Origin: Streptomyces altiplanensis | GTDB lineage: Bacteria > Actinomycetota > Actinomycetes > Streptomycetales > Streptomycetaceae | Direction: 5' to 3' | Length of the DNA: 64,000 nucleotides | Assembly (NCBI GenBank): GCA_003719395.1 | Contig: RHMC01000002.1 | Location: 62,001 to 126,000 of the forward strand | In this document: positions 1 through 8,739 of the stretch, piece after piece | Position numbering within the stretch: position 1 is the stretch's first letter | How the letters are laid out: every line of letters starts with the position of its first letter | Notes under the pieces: generated by a model | Databases searched by the model: none | What the model saw: the letters and a program-made list of their open reading frames with translations, nothing else | What the model was told of the DNA's origin: nothing | Made by a program: the position numbers and the translations under genes

Positions 1-69
1 TCCGATGCCGCGGGTTCCGCCCGTGACGATCACGATCGACGGACGGGACGACCGGGGCTGTGTGTTCAT
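1..69 (-). CDS. Short-chain dehydrogenase/reductase, N-terminal fragment
   Basis: Only the first 23 codons lie in the window; the rest is beyond the left edge. The peptide opens MNTQPRSSRP and then gives a beta strand followed by TGGTRGIG, the glycine-rich NAD(P)-binding motif (TGxxxGIG) of classical SDR enzymes. The ATG at 69 reads leftward. Substrate cannot be inferred. A second SDR with a near-identical motif (TGGSRGIG) occurs at 37.2 kb. The family call rests on the motif and its N-terminal position. Confidence 0.7.
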   Translation of the reverse strand, partial: MNTQPRSSRPSIVIVTGGTRGIG

Positions 70-99
70 GCCGGTTCAGGTCTCCTTGTCAGGTTGGGC

Positions 100-1003
100 T
101 CAGCGGTGAGCCGGCCCCCCAGGGGTGCCTTCCGTACGGGCTTCGATCGCCCGGAGAACAGCGGCCATGTCCGACCGGGCGTGCCCCAGGGCCGACGTCT
201 CGCCGTAAAGGGCGTGACAGACCTCCAGCAAGGGGGAGGCCAGGCCCGCCGTCCGGGCGGCCTCGGCGATCAGCCCGCTGTTCTTGAGTACGTCGCGGAT
301 CGACGCCTGCACGTCGAAGTCTCCGGCCGTCAGCTTGGCCGCCTTCACCCGTGAGACGCCGCTCGCCATCGGGCCGGCGTCGAGGACGTCCCGGAACTGC
401 CGCAGGTCCAGGCCGTGACGTTCGGCGAAGTGGAACGCCTCCGCGAGCCCCGTCACCATGGTGATCAGGAACAGGTTGACCGCGAGCTTCGTCACGAGCG
501 CTGCGGGCACCCGCCCGCAGACAACCGTTTCATGGCACATGGGACGAAGCAGCGGCCGCACTCTCGCGACGGCACCGGTCCCGCCGGCCAGCATCGCCAC
601 GAGCCGCCCCGCCTCGGCCGGCCCCCGCGACCCGGAGACGGGGGCCTCGACGTAGCTGCCGCCCGCCGCCAGCACGTCGGCCTCGAGGCCGCGGGAGTAG
701 TCGGGTGCGTTCGTGCCCATGGGGACGAGGGTGTGGGTGCGCGACGCGTGCCTCGAAGTCCGGCGTGCCGCGGCCGAGCACAGCGTCCGTCGAGGAGTCG
801 TCGGCCTGCATGAGGATGTCGACGAGCGTCCGGGCGAAGACCTCGGCGGGACCCGCCGCCACCTGCGCGCCCGCGGCCCGCAGCGGTTCGCACCTGCCGG
901 GTGAGCGGTTCCAGACCACGAGCGGAGTGCCCGCCCGCGCCAGGTTGAGCGCCATGGGCTGCCCCATGGCGCCCAGGCCGATGAATCCCACAGCCGTATC
1001 CAT
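100..1003 (-). CDS. NAD-binding beta-hydroxyacid dehydrogenase (3-hydroxyisobutyrate dehydrogenase-like), one frameshift
   Basis: Likely an NAD(P)-dependent oxidoreductase of the 3-hydroxyisobutyrate/6-phosphogluconate dehydrogenase family. The start is the ATG at 1003 ([18 protein letters not shown]), giving the GxGxxG Rossmann loop at residues 9-14. Further on come the substrate loop [13 protein letters not shown] and the catalytic-lysine helix [10 protein letters not shown]. The N-terminal third and the remainder are in different frames; the switch lies near 725-735, after FEARVAHP and before [11 protein letters not shown]. Joined, the product is about 300 residues, normal for the family. 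It shares strand with the SDR fragment to its left. The substrate is unknown; imine reductases share this fold. Confidence 0.75.
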
Positions 1004-1223
1004 TTCCGCGCTCCCTTCCCGCTCCGGCGCACGGCGCCGGCTGCTCCGGTGACTTCCGGACCTCCACCGTTGTAGACGCCGGCGCGCGGGACGGTCTTGA
1101 ACGATTGTGCGCACGACGCCCGGTGGCGGCCGGCCGGGAAATCCGGTCGACAGCCGGGCCCGCGGCCCACTGTGACGGCCCCCCTGCCTGCCGCACGGAG
1201 CGGGCCGACCGCAGGAGCTCCTC

Positions 1224-2108
1224 TTGGCCACCGCGAGAACCACGGACGCCCCTCCCGCGATCGATGCCACGCCGGTCAGGCGCCTGGTCGATACGCAGTT
1301 CCCGCAGTGGACCAGGCTGCCTCCGGAACTGCTCGACCCGGCCGGCTCGGACCATGTGATCTACCGGCTGGGCGAGGAGCTGACGTCCGGCCGCCCCGCC
1401 ACGCCGGGGCCGTCGGGCAGGCCAGGAAAGAGGCCGAGTGGCTGCCCCGGCTCGCCCCTCACCCGCCACTGGCCGTCCCGGTACCGGTGGGCGTGGGTGA
1501 GCCCGACTTCGGCCATCCATGGCCATGGGCGGTGTCCCGCTGGCTGGACGGCGAGGTGGCGACCGTCGAGGCACTGGCCGGATCGTCCGAGGCCGCGGTC
1601 CAACTGGCGGAGTTCCTGACCTTTCTTCAGCAGTTCGCGCCCGAGGGCGTCCTGGCCGAGGACACGTCCGCGGGCCTCCCCGTCCGGGACCGCGCGACGC
1701 GGGCCGCCATCGCGCAGGCCGACGGCGTGTTCGACGCCACGGCCATGACCGGGCCGTGGGACGCGGCGCTGATCGCCCCCGGACGGGATCGCCCTCCGGC
1801 CTGGTTCCACGGCGACTTCCACACCGGCAACCTGCTGACCGTCGACGGCCGCCTCAGCGCGGTCATCGTCTTCGGCGCGGCTCGGCGCCGGTGACCCGGC
1901 CTGCGACCTGACCATCGCCTTCGCCCTGATGCCGGCCGGGAGCCGGGCCGCCTTCCGGGCCGCACTCGGCGTGGACGACGCCACCTGGGCCCGGGGCCGC
2001 GGCTGGGCCCTGGCCACCGGCCTGAACGCCTGCGCCGCCTGCACCGCCGTCAATCCCCGGGTCGCCGCACAGACCACCCGGCAGATCGACGAGGCCCTCG
2101 TCGGTTAG
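1224..2108 (+). CDS. Aminoglycoside/choline phosphotransferase family protein, frameshifted
   Basis: Phosphotransferase of the APH fold. The start is a TTG at 1224 ([11 protein letters not shown]), about 8 bases after an AGGAG-type ribosome site at 1212-1216. The N-terminal lobe reads to about 1390 (VIYRLGEE), then switches frame. The C-terminal lobe carries the Brenner motif [10 protein letters not shown], with the catalytic Asp and the Asn ligand. A second switch near 1880 joins to [19 protein letters not shown], the conserved segment after the metal-binding DFG. The DFG itself reads VFG, so the metal aspartate is lost in the sequence as given. Total length (about 295 residues) is typical. 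The gene diverges from the dehydrogenase on its left. Confidence 0.75.
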
Positions 2109-2157
2109 GCCACCAGGACGACCGGAGCCCGTAAAGACACCTGGCGGTGAGTCAGGG

Positions 2158-2805
2158 TCAGCCCACGATCCAGAACAGGATCGTGTCCATGGTGTGGCCG
2201 TGCTCAAGGGCGGACTGCCACTCCTCGTGCTCCAGCTCGAACATCTCGATGAGGCGCTTGACCTCATGAGTGAAGGCGCCGTCGATGCGGTCGAGTACCG
2301 CGGTATAGGCGTCGGCGACAGCCTTGGCCTTGGCCAGAGGGAGGTGGCCGATGGCCGGGTAGCCGTCCATGGGGCCCGGAATGCGGAAGGGGATGCCCTC
2401 GGGCAGATCCGCGTACAGGAAACCGTACGGCAGCAGGTCGGCCGGGACTCCCAGAGTGCGGAGTTCCCGGTCCATGAGGCCGAAGAACGTGGAGGGCTTG
2501 GAGTACACGCCCACGTCGGTGGAGTCGGATCCGGTGCACTCGACGACGGTCAGCAACGCGGTGTAGTAGGCGTTGCCCACGTACGGGCCCACCGCGTCGG
2601 CCCGTCCGGCGACGAGGTGCTCCAGGGCCTCGGGGACGGTGATGCCCCAGTCGATGCCCTCATGGTCGAGGCCGCGCTGAGCAGCCTGCGCCCGCTCGCG
2701 CATGGTGTCCAGGATCTGCTCCTGCTGGGCGGTGAGCCCATCACCCCGCACATAGGCAAGAGTCCGGCTCAGAGTGACTGTCTTCATGGTGATCACGTGG
2801 CTCAT
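2158..2805 (-). CDS. Conserved hypothetical protein, about 215 aa
   Basis: Intact soluble protein starting MSHVITMKTVTLS; an internal ATG at 2787 (MKTVTLS) is an alternative. It is acidic and mostly helical, without signal peptide or membrane segment. It contains the stretches YVGNAYYTALLTVVECTGS and SKPSTFFGLMDRELRTLG, and a charged C-terminal helix ending TMDTILFWIVG. It has the look of the uncharacterised actinobacterial DUF proteins that report ligand or cell state, but I do not recognise a named domain with certainty. A 17-bp perfect palindrome sits 24 bases upstream of the start, so it may be controlled by a dimeric repressor. Confidence 0.65.
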   Translation of the reverse strand: MSHVITMKTVTLSRTLAYVRGDGLTAQQEQILDTMRERAQAAQRGLDHEGIDWGITVPEALEHLVAGRADAVGPYVGNAYYTALLTVVECTGSDSTDVGVYSKPSTFFGLMDRELRTLGVPADLLPYGFLYADLPEGIPFRIPGPMDGYPAIGHLPLAKAKAVADAYTAVLDRIDGAFTHEVKRLIEMFELEHEEWQSALEHGHTMDTILFWIVG

Positions 2806-2828
2806 GCGACCATCGTCGCAAGCCCCAC

Positions 2829-2845
2829 TGACACCGCCGGTGTCA
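2829..2845. promoter_or_regulatory. Perfect palindrome, candidate operator
   Basis: TGACACCG-C-CGGTGTCA is an exact inverted repeat with 8-base arms, placed just upstream of the leftward gene starting at 2805. Position and symmetry suit a TetR- or MerR-type operator. No cognate regulator is adjacent, so the binding protein is unknown. Confidence 0.45.
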
Positions 2846-3122
2846 GCCGGCAAGGCGGTGGTGGAGCCGCGCTTTCCCGCCGTCGGATCTCCTGGACGCG
2901 GCAGGGTCCCTGTCCTCGTGCCCGGCCGGCCGCCGGAAGACCGGCCGGCCGTAGGCGTGGTCCTCGCCCGCGCCGGCGACTGCCGAGCGGACCGCCGCTC
3001 CCAGCAACTCCCGTCAGGGCTGCGGCGGGTGGACCGCCTCCTGCGCCCACCGCTGCCACCCCTTCGCGGCGTGCCCGCGAGCGGAATCCTCTTCGAGGAC
3101 GGCCCCCGGGCACGGTCGCGGT

Positions 3123-3155
3123 CAGGCCAGGCCAGGCCAGGCCAGGCCAGGCCAG
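3123..3155. repeat. CAGGC tandem repeat, about 6.6 copies
   Basis: A 5-base unit (CAGGC) repeats head to tail for 33 bases and stops just beyond the stop codon of the PPOX gene at 3158. No coding frame of a recognisable gene runs through it. It is the only short tandem array of this purity seen in the window. Confidence 0.85.
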
Positions 3156-3157
3156 CA

Positions 3158-3577
3158 TCAACCGGGCTGGTCGCTGTCCTTCAAGGTGCCCCATCCGTGC
3201 CAGCGGTCGATCTCGATCCACGCGCTGGCCCGGCGGCGGTCCCGCTGCGCGTAGGGCTTGCCGAGATAGTGCCGGGACAACCGGTCGGCGTCGGCCAGCC
3301 CCTCGTCCTCGCTGATTTCGGTGACGCGCCCGACGATGCTGATGTGCGTGTACCAGTTGCCCTCGTCGAGCACGGTGAGCGACACCCGCGGGTCGTTGCG
3401 CACATGCTCCAGGCGCTTGCGTCCCTCGTCCATGTTGACCAGTACCCGGCCGTCCTCCCAGAGGTACCAGGTGGCCGTGGACACCGGCCGGCCGTCCGGG
3501 CGCAGAGTCGTGACAACGGCCGGATTGGCCTTCGTCAACATCGCGACTGCCTCTTCGGGAAGCGGTGGTTTCGACAT
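3158..3577 (-). CDS. PPOX-class F420-dependent/FMN oxidoreductase
   Basis: A 139-residue split-barrel protein of the pyridoxamine-5-phosphate-oxidase-like family (Rv1155-type), predicted to reduce substrates with F420H2 or flavin. It opens MSKPPLPEEAVAMLTKANPA and contains the barrel strands VVTTLRPDGRPVSTATWYLW, then VLVNMDEGRKRLEHVRNDPRVSL, the usual cofactor-phosphate-binding R/K-R-x-N/H-x-x-x-D-P-R region. The start at 3577 is supported by GGAGGA about 7 bases upstream. Length and domain limits are normal, and it is unbroken. Substrate is unknown. Confidence 0.85.
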   Translation of the reverse strand: MSKPPLPEEAVAMLTKANPAVVTTLRPDGRPVSTATWYLWEDGRVLVNMDEGRKRLEHVRNDPRVSLTVLDEGNWYTHISIVGRVTEISEDEGLADADRLSRHYLGKPYAQRDRRRASAWIEIDRWHGWGTLKDSDQPG

Positions 3578-3922
3578 GGGACATCCTCCGTCACGTGCTG
3601 CTGCAAGCCGTGGCCACCATCGCATGCGCAACGGATCGAGCGCTTCGGCGCAGTGCCGTTGCGGGGCCGCCCACCCGGTTGGGGGAAGGGGCCCACCGGT
3701 ACGCGTACTTCTGGAAAGACATGCGCCGGACAATGCGGATGAGGTCCACAACAGCTGCCCGGACGGATCGCACGAGCTGTCGCCCGATGTCTGCCAAATG
3801 CCCCCGGCCGTTTCGCCGCAATGTCATGCCATCGCCGCACGACGGCGTGGTGATGGGCTCCTTCACCTCCAGGCAGTGACGCCGATCCCGTGCCAGACCC
3901 GGTTCCGCCGGGGGATCGGACG
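3578..3922. other. Gap without recognisable gene
   Basis: About 345 bases between the PPOX start and the stop of the lipoprotein gene. Open frames here have no family-like composition and run opposite or out of phase to real genes. I see no terminator with a clean stem. Confidence 0.5.
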
Positions 3923-4999
3923 TCATCCCCGGACGGTCTCCGAGAAACCCTCTTCCGCGAAAATCTCTTCCGAGGCTCCCTGGAAGAAGCCCTCCACCAG
4001 CTCGTCCAGCTTCACCTCGGTGGCTCCGGCCGGAGCCGTGGCCTTTTCGCCCCTGCCCATCCGCAGCACCAGCGCGAACTTCTTGACCTTCGCGTTCTCC
4101 GCCGGCTTGGCCAGGTCCACGGACACCTCGGTCAGCGCCCCGTTCCTGAGCGTGAAGTCGGCTGTGACCTTCTTGTCCGGCACTTCCTCGAGGTCCTCGG
4201 CCGTAGGGAGCCCGGCACCCGACGGCAGTTCTTCCGCCAGCGGGCGGACCTCGTCGAACAGCTCGGTCAGCAGAGCGCGGAAGGGGCCGGTGGCCATGAT
4301 GTGCTCGGTGCCGCCCTCCTCCTCGGAGGTCTTGAAGTCGACCTCCCGGGCGATGACCTCCCGGAGCACCTTCATGAGCTTCTTCTGCGCCTTCGCATCG
4401 AGCGTGGGCTCCGCCGAGGGCTTCCCGCCTTCCGGCGCCCGCATCTCCTCCATCTCGTCGCGGGTCTTCTTCAATTCCTCCGTCGCGACCCTGACCCACT
4501 CACCGTTGAGCATCTCCTTGAACGCACCGGCGCTCTCAGGCAGTTCGCCGGCGGACGGCATGGGAATGCCCGTCATCTTCGCGAAGCCGTCCACATCGAC
4601 ACGGAAGTAGGTGTACTCGCCGACCACCCGGTACTCGAACAAGTCGCCGCCGGGACCGCTGAACTTGACGGCCATGCCGGTGAAGTCCTTGTCGTCGGAC
4701 TCGTCGAACGGCTTCTTGGACTGCATGGAGACGGAGATCCGCGCGCCGCTGAACAACTCGGCCGTCTCGTCCGGCATTTCCCCACCGGGCTCCGCCTCGG
4801 CGTCAAGCGCCTTCAGCGTCTTCGCGTCGGCGTCCAGGTCCAGCTCGAAGGAGAGCGAGTGCTCCTTGCCGAGCTGGTCGAAGGCCCGGTCGAGCTTCTG
4901 CCCGGCGGACAGGTTCTCCACCGTGCCGCAGGCGGCGGAGGCCGTCAGGACCACGGTGGCGACAGCGGTGGCGGTCAGGGTCTTGCGTATCGCGGAAAT
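3923..4999 (-). CDS. Secreted lipoprotein, unknown function, probable ATT start
   Basis: A 358-residue exported protein. The N-terminus (ISAIRKTLTATAVATVVLTA, then SAACG) is a lipoprotein signal, with a lipobox ending in Cys near residue 26. The mature part is acidic and Lys/Glu-rich, with a central coiled helical stretch (EELKKTRDEMEEMRAPEGGK) and alternating beta segments such as FEYRVVGEYTYFRVDVDGF. Overall it resembles LprG/LppX-like or DUF-type actinobacterial lipoproteins, but no named family is certain. No ATG, GTG or TTG fits the signal peptide. An ATT at 4999 lies 6 bases after a good AGGAG (5006-5010); the alternative is a miscalled base at the next ATA codon. Confidence 0.7.
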   Translation of the reverse strand: MSAIRKTLTATAVATVVLTASAACGTVENLSAGQKLDRAFDQLGKEHSLSFELDLDADAKTLKALDAEAEPGGEMPDETAELFSGARISVSMQSKKPFDESDDKDFTGMAVKFSGPGGDLFEYRVVGEYTYFRVDVDGFAKMTGIPMPSAGELPESAGAFKEMLNGEWVRVATEELKKTRDEMEEMRAPEGGKPSAEPTLDAKAQKKLMKVLREVIAREVDFKTSEEEGGTEHIMATGPFRALLTELFDEVRPLAEELPSGAGLPTAEDLEEVPDKKVTADFTLRNGALTEVSVDLAKPAENAKVKKFALVLRMGRGEKATAPAGATEVKLDELVEGFFQGASEEIFAEEGFSETVRG

Positions 5000-5115
5000 G
5001 ACGGTCTCCTCATAGGTGCGACCATGGGGGCGGTCACGGAGAAGACTGGTGAAGTCCTCATAGGGTTGGACGTCATACGTAGCTGTCGCGGGGGCGGCAA
5101 CCGGACGCCGCCGGT

Positions 5116-5713
5116 TCAGCGGTACGGGCCGGCGAATTCCCGCAGGGTCTGCTCGTACCGGCCGCCGAATTCCACTCGGGTGATGTCCTTGAAACGGAAC
5201 TTCGTCGCGTCGGTGGACCATCGCGCCCCTGTGTCGACCTCTCGCAACCGCAGCGATTTGGGCCGCAGGTCCGTCACCGTGCCGATCCAGCAGGTGTCCG
5301 GTACATGCCGTTCAGCATGCAGCGAGATGAGGCCGAAACCGCGGCAGGCGGCCTCCACCAGAGCGGGCAGGCCGTCCAGTGGGACCGCATGACCGGGCAT
5401 ACGCACCGGCCACTGCCCCCGGCGGCGCAGTGCTCTGACGGTCAGGCTTGTTCCGTCACCCCGCCGACGACCTTGGTGATGTCCGAGGTACGGACCGCCG
5501 CCCAGCCGTCGAGCTGAACGTCCGTGCAGGGCGCCAGCAAGGTCCAGGCGGGGGTCGTGCCGACGACGAAGCCCTCGATCCGGTCCGCGGAACGGATGAC
5601 CGGTGGACGCGCACCAGGTCACCCCTGCCGGCTGCCCGGTCGAGCCGGCGCAGGACGCGGTCGTTGTCCGCGGCGTCCTGCTGCGCCGCCTTCACGTTCT
5701 GATTCTGCGTCAT
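5116..5713 (-). CDS. Hypothetical protein, two frameshifts
   Basis: Not recognised. The start is ATG at 5713 (MTQNQNVKAAQQDAADNDR). The frame changes near 5600 to IRSADRIEGFVVGTTPAWTL, and again near 5457 to ALRRRGQWPVRMPGHAVPL. It ends with FKDITRVEFGGRYEQTLREF, where the stop lies at 5116. Two similar beta-rich units appear: WAAVRTSDITKVVGG and KFRFKDITRVEFGGRYEQ. These look like a duplicated WYL/Sm-like small barrel segment. Joined length is about 198 residues. It may be intact in the organism if the indels are read errors. Confidence 0.5.
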
Positions 5714-5823
5714 ACCCGGATCCTGCACGGTTCGGGCCGGCCGGGTCACCTGGTTTTCGCCTGCACCACCATGGGCCCGGGGTGCGCGGCGCGGGGCGGA
5801 TCACACCTGCCGGGCCACGCCTG

Positions 5824-6657
5824 TTACACGGGCTGTGGCGCGAAGGGCAGCAGCTCGTCCTCACCCGGCTGGACGGCGATGCAGCTGTTCTCGGGAAGTT
5901 CGTTCCAGACCCCCGGAAGATCGCCCAACGGCTCGGAGACGATGAGGCGGGTCTCGTCGGAGACCCCCTGCAGGAAAGCGAGGTCGGGGTGGAGAACCCG
6001 CACGGCCTCCATCCTGCTGCTGACGAACAGCGACCGCGACGCCTTCTGGCTCGAGTACCGGAAAGCCCACAGCCGCTCACTGTCGGTCACGGCGATGGTC
6101 ATCTGGAGTGGGAACTCCACTCCGTGCTCAAGACCCAGCGTTTCGACCAGCCCGGCCATCCGGGCAACGGCACCCGGGGCGTCCTGGTCCAGGCCCAGGG
6201 TGACCGCCAGGTAGAACATCACTTCCGAATCCGTCGACCCCTCCAGTGAGGAGAACAGCGCGGGATCGATGGCCATGCAGAGGTCGCGCCTGATCCGGTG
6301 GAAGTCGGTGATCGCACCGTTGTGCATCCACATCCACCGGCCGTGGCGGAAGGGGTGGCAGTTCGACTGCTGCACGGCCGTGCCGGTCGAGGCACGGACG
6401 TGGGCGAAGAACAGCGATGAGCGGACATGGTCCGCGATCTCCTGCAGGTTGCGGTTGTTCCAGGCAGGGCCGGTGTCCCGGACGATGGCCGGCGTGGCCG
6501 CGTCGGGGCCGTACCAGCCGATGCCGAACCCGTCGCCGTTGGTCGTCTCGACCCCCATCCGCGAATGGAGACTCTGGTCGATCAGGGAGTGGGCGGGCTT
6601 GTACAGAATGTCGCCGAGCAGGACAGGGGTTCCGGAGTAGGCGAGCCATCGGCACAT
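5824..6657 (-). CDS. Class II glutamine amidotransferase (EgtC-like)
   Basis: A 277-residue Ntn-hydrolase of the glutamine amidotransferase class II type. After removal of Met the protein begins CRWLAYSGTPVLL, so Cys2 is the predicted nucleophile. Family motifs follow: GDGFGIGWYG, FFAHVRASTGTAVQQSNCHPF and MWMHNGAITDF, which bind glutamine. The layout matches EgtC, which removes glutamate in ergothioneine synthesis, and a broader group of stand-alone amidotransferases. No egtA, egtB or egtD gene is nearby, so the specific role is open. The start at 6657 was chosen because any longer form would bury the catalytic Cys. Confidence 0.85.
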   Translation of the reverse strand: MCRWLAYSGTPVLLGDILYKPAHSLIDQSLHSRMGVETTNGDGFGIGWYGPDAATPAIVRDTGPAWNNRNLQEIADHVRSSLFFAHVRASTGTAVQQSNCHPFRHGRWMWMHNGAITDFHRIRRDLCMAIDPALFSSLEGSTDSEVMFYLAVTLGLDQDAPGAVARMAGLVETLGLEHGVEFPLQMTIAVTDSERLWAFRYSSQKASRSLFVSSRMEAVRVLHPDLAFLQGVSDETRLIVSEPLGDLPGVWNELPENSCIAVQPGEDELLPFAPQPV

Positions 6658-6973
6658 GAAGAGCAGTCCCTTCCCGGTCGACACCCGCGCGGTCCCCGCC
6701 GGCCGCGGCGCCTGTCGCACGGCGCCGGACAGGTGTCCCGACCGGCTTGACGGCATGCTGCCGGTCGAGGCAGCTTCCCCGGTCGGGTGCCCCGCATCAC
6801 TGGCCGGAAACAGCCGGCCGGACCGCCCGTCGCGCGGTGACGCCCCCGAGCTCGCGGTACGCCGTCGCGCTGTGCGGCCGAGGTCCGGGACAGAAACGTA
6901 GGAAGTTCAACCAACTGCTCATGGTGTCTGTAGGCTTCTGCCGCTCATCAGCACTATTGAGGGGGGACCTCTC
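6658..6973. other. Divergent intergenic region
   Basis: About 315 bases between the leftward amidotransferase and the rightward lamin-tail protein. It should hold two divergent promoters. No clear palindrome, riboswitch or small gene was found. The right end gives the GAGGGGGGACC ribosome site used by the next gene. Confidence 0.5.
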
Positions 6974-7465
6974 TTGCGTAAGCATCCTGTCATCGCCGTG
7001 TCCATAGCGGCCGGCGCACTGGCCGTCCTTGCCGCCACCCCGGCCCAGGCCGCCGAGTACTCCTCGGCGTTGAAGGTCCGCGGAGTCCAGTACGACGCAC
7101 CCGGCCGGGACTCCAACAGCTGCTCCTCCGGCAACACCGACGAGGAATATCTGACGGTCAAGAACTACTCGTCCTCGGCGACTGTGAATCTCAAGGGTTA
7201 CGTCGTCAAGGACGCCACCGGCAACCGCTTCGCGTTCACGGCCAACCACTATCTGCAGCCCGGCGACTACGTGAAGCTCCGGGGCGGCAACGGCACCGAC
7301 TCCGACGCCAAGAACGTGGTCTACCGCGACAACTGCAACTTCCTGTGGAACAACGACCGCGACACGATCTACCTGTACAAGCCCTCCGGCAGCCGTGCGG
7401 ACGTGCACTCCTACAGCAAGAGCGGCAACGACCGCGACGGCAACGGCTACATCACCTTCCACTGA
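6974..7465 (+). CDS. Secreted lamin-tail (LTD) domain protein
   Basis: A 163-residue exported protein. The TTG start at 6974 follows a GAGGGGGGACC ribosome site. The signal peptide MRKHPVIAVSIAAGALAVLA ends at PAQA, with cleavage near residue 27. The mature part is one immunoglobulin-like lamin-tail domain: EEYLTVKNYSSSATVNLKGY, then VVKDATGNRFAF, LQPGDYVKLRGGNGT and WNNDRDTIYLYKPSG. Such domains serve as extracellular binding or nuclease-associated modules. Here the domain stands alone with no enzyme part. It is followed directly by a strong terminator, so it is probably a single-gene transcript. Confidence 0.8.
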   Translation: MRKHPVIAVSIAAGALAVLAATPAQAAEYSSALKVRGVQYDAPGRDSNSCSSGNTDEEYLTVKNYSSSATVNLKGYVVKDATGNRFAFTANHYLQPGDYVKLRGGNGTDSDAKNVVYRDNCNFLWNNDRDTIYLYKPSGSRADVHSYSKSGNDRDGNGYITFH

Positions 7466-7482
7466 CCGGTCCCGATGCGTAC

Positions 7483-7515
7483 GGGCCCCGTCTCCCCGGT
7501 GGGGAGGCGGGGCCC
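7483..7515 (+). terminator. Strong hairpin terminator
   Basis: GGGCCCCGTCTCCCC pairs with GGGGAGGCGGGGCCC across a short loop, 15 bases after the lamin-tail gene stop. It has a long GC stem without U-run, as is usual in Streptomyces. Confidence 0.75.
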
Positions 7516-7711
7516 GCCCGGGACAGCACCACGACGAAACGCGCGCAGCCCCGCCGGCCGGCCGGAGCGCTCACCGGAGAACGCCGCGGCTTCGTCGGGA
7601 CCGCCAGGCCGTGCGTGTGCGGTCGGTGCCGTCGGCTGTATTGCGTCTCGTAGCCCGGACGACGGTCGAGCGGTACGCGATCAGACCGCCCGGCGGACGT
7701 AATCCCACGAT

Positions 7712-8080
7712 ATGTCTTCTGTTCCAGCTGCCGCTCAGGTGCTGGCCGTTCTCCGTCACCTCGCAGGCCGGGCCGGCCCCGTACCGGCTGCGGCGATCAG
7801 CCGTGATGTCCGGCTGTCCCGGTCGGCGACGTACCACCTGCTCCGACTCCCTCGCGCGAGGGGTTCGTTGTGCACCTGCCGGAGGAACGGCGCTACGGCC
7901 TGGGCGTCAGCGCTTTCGAGCCGGCGTCCGGCTACAGCCGCCAGGCACCGAGCGCCTCGCACGGGTGCCGCCGGCGAAACTCGTCGGCAGCACGGGGCAC
8001 CACGCCCATCTCTCCGTGCTGCACGGCCGAGAGGTCATCTACGTCATCGAGCGCCGCCAGGCCATGAACGGGCGGCGCTC
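7712..8080 (+). pseudogene. IclR-family regulator remnant
   Basis: The first 45 codons (MSSVPAAAQVLAVLRHLAGR and following, to SRSATYHLL) form the winged-helix start of an IclR-type repressor. The frame then changes to RGFVVHLPEERRYGLGVSAF, the wing and linker, and changes again to LVGSTGHHAHLSVLHGREVI, the first strands of the effector domain. After ERRQA the similarity ends. The remaining effector domain, more than 100 residues in complete family members, is missing. With two frame breaks plus a lost C-terminus this is a decayed gene, not a simple read error. Confidence 0.65.
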
Positions 8081-8149
8081 AAGGGTGCCGAGCGGCTGCC
8101 TTCAGCTCGTCCGGCTTCTTAGCGGCGGCATCACTGTGCCCCAGCGGAC

Positions 8150-8188
8150 GCACCAGCCCCCGGAGCATGCGCTCCGGGGGCCTGGTGC
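8150..8188. terminator. Bidirectional hairpin terminator
   Basis: GCACCAG plus CCCCCGGAGC pairs with GCTCCGGGGG plus CTGGTGC around an ATGC loop. It lies between the IclR remnant and the stop of the leftward cold-shock gene, so it probably serves the latter. Confidence 0.8.
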
Positions 8189-8200
8189 GCTGATGCCGGA

Positions 8201-8404
8201 TCAGGCGAGGGTGATGTTCTCCGCCTGCGGGCCCTTCTGGCCCTGCGTGACGTCGAAGGTGACCGTCTGGCCTTCCTGGAGCTCACGGAAGCCGGAGGAG
8301 TTGATGTTGGAGTAGTGCGCGAAGACGTCCGGTCCGCCGCCGTCCTGGGAGATGAAGCCGAAGCCCTTTTCGGAGTTGAACCACTTGACGGTTCCGCTGG
8401 CCAT
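8201..8404 (-). CDS. Cold-shock protein (CspA family)
   Basis: A 67-residue single cold-shock domain that binds single-stranded RNA/DNA. The RNP1 motif KGFGFISQ and RNP2 motif DVFAHYS are both present, and the protein opens [15 protein letters not shown]. It is intact and typical. It is the first of three cold-shock genes here. Its leader shows no obvious likeness to those of the other two. A strong hairpin lies 13 bases after the stop. Confidence 0.95.
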   Translation of the reverse strand: MASGTVKWFNSEKGFGFISQDGGGPDVFAHYSNINSSGFRELQEGQTVTFDVTQGQKGPQAENITLA

Positions 8405-8739
8405 GCTGGTGCCTCTCAGTCGATATCGGATCCGCACCGCGCGGACCCGGAGGTGATCGCCCTGGTCCTCAGGCACTGCACAGCGAAACGCCCACGCCGG
8501 AGCGCGGGCAGGTACTGCGAACCACGACATCTGACAGCAACGCTACACGGCGGAACTGTCCCTCACCAGAGAGCAACGGCCAATTAGTGCTCTTCGACAT
8601 CGTCTGCCTACCCGATATACCCGAATACCCGAATGCCGGCCGGGGAGTCCCGGCTCCACCGCGCGCGTGGCACTGCCGGGAGCCCGGCTCCGGGCAGGAG
8701 GCGTGCGGTCATCGGCGCGTGTCCGCCGGGCAAGGGCGA
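8405..8739. other. Cold-shock gene upstream region
   Basis: About 335 bases between the cold-shock start and the decayed hydrolase. It contains the short direct repeat ACCCGAAT-ACCCGAAT near 8618-8633. It probably holds the cold-shock promoter and a leader of uncertain length. No gene is recognisable. Confidence 0.4.
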
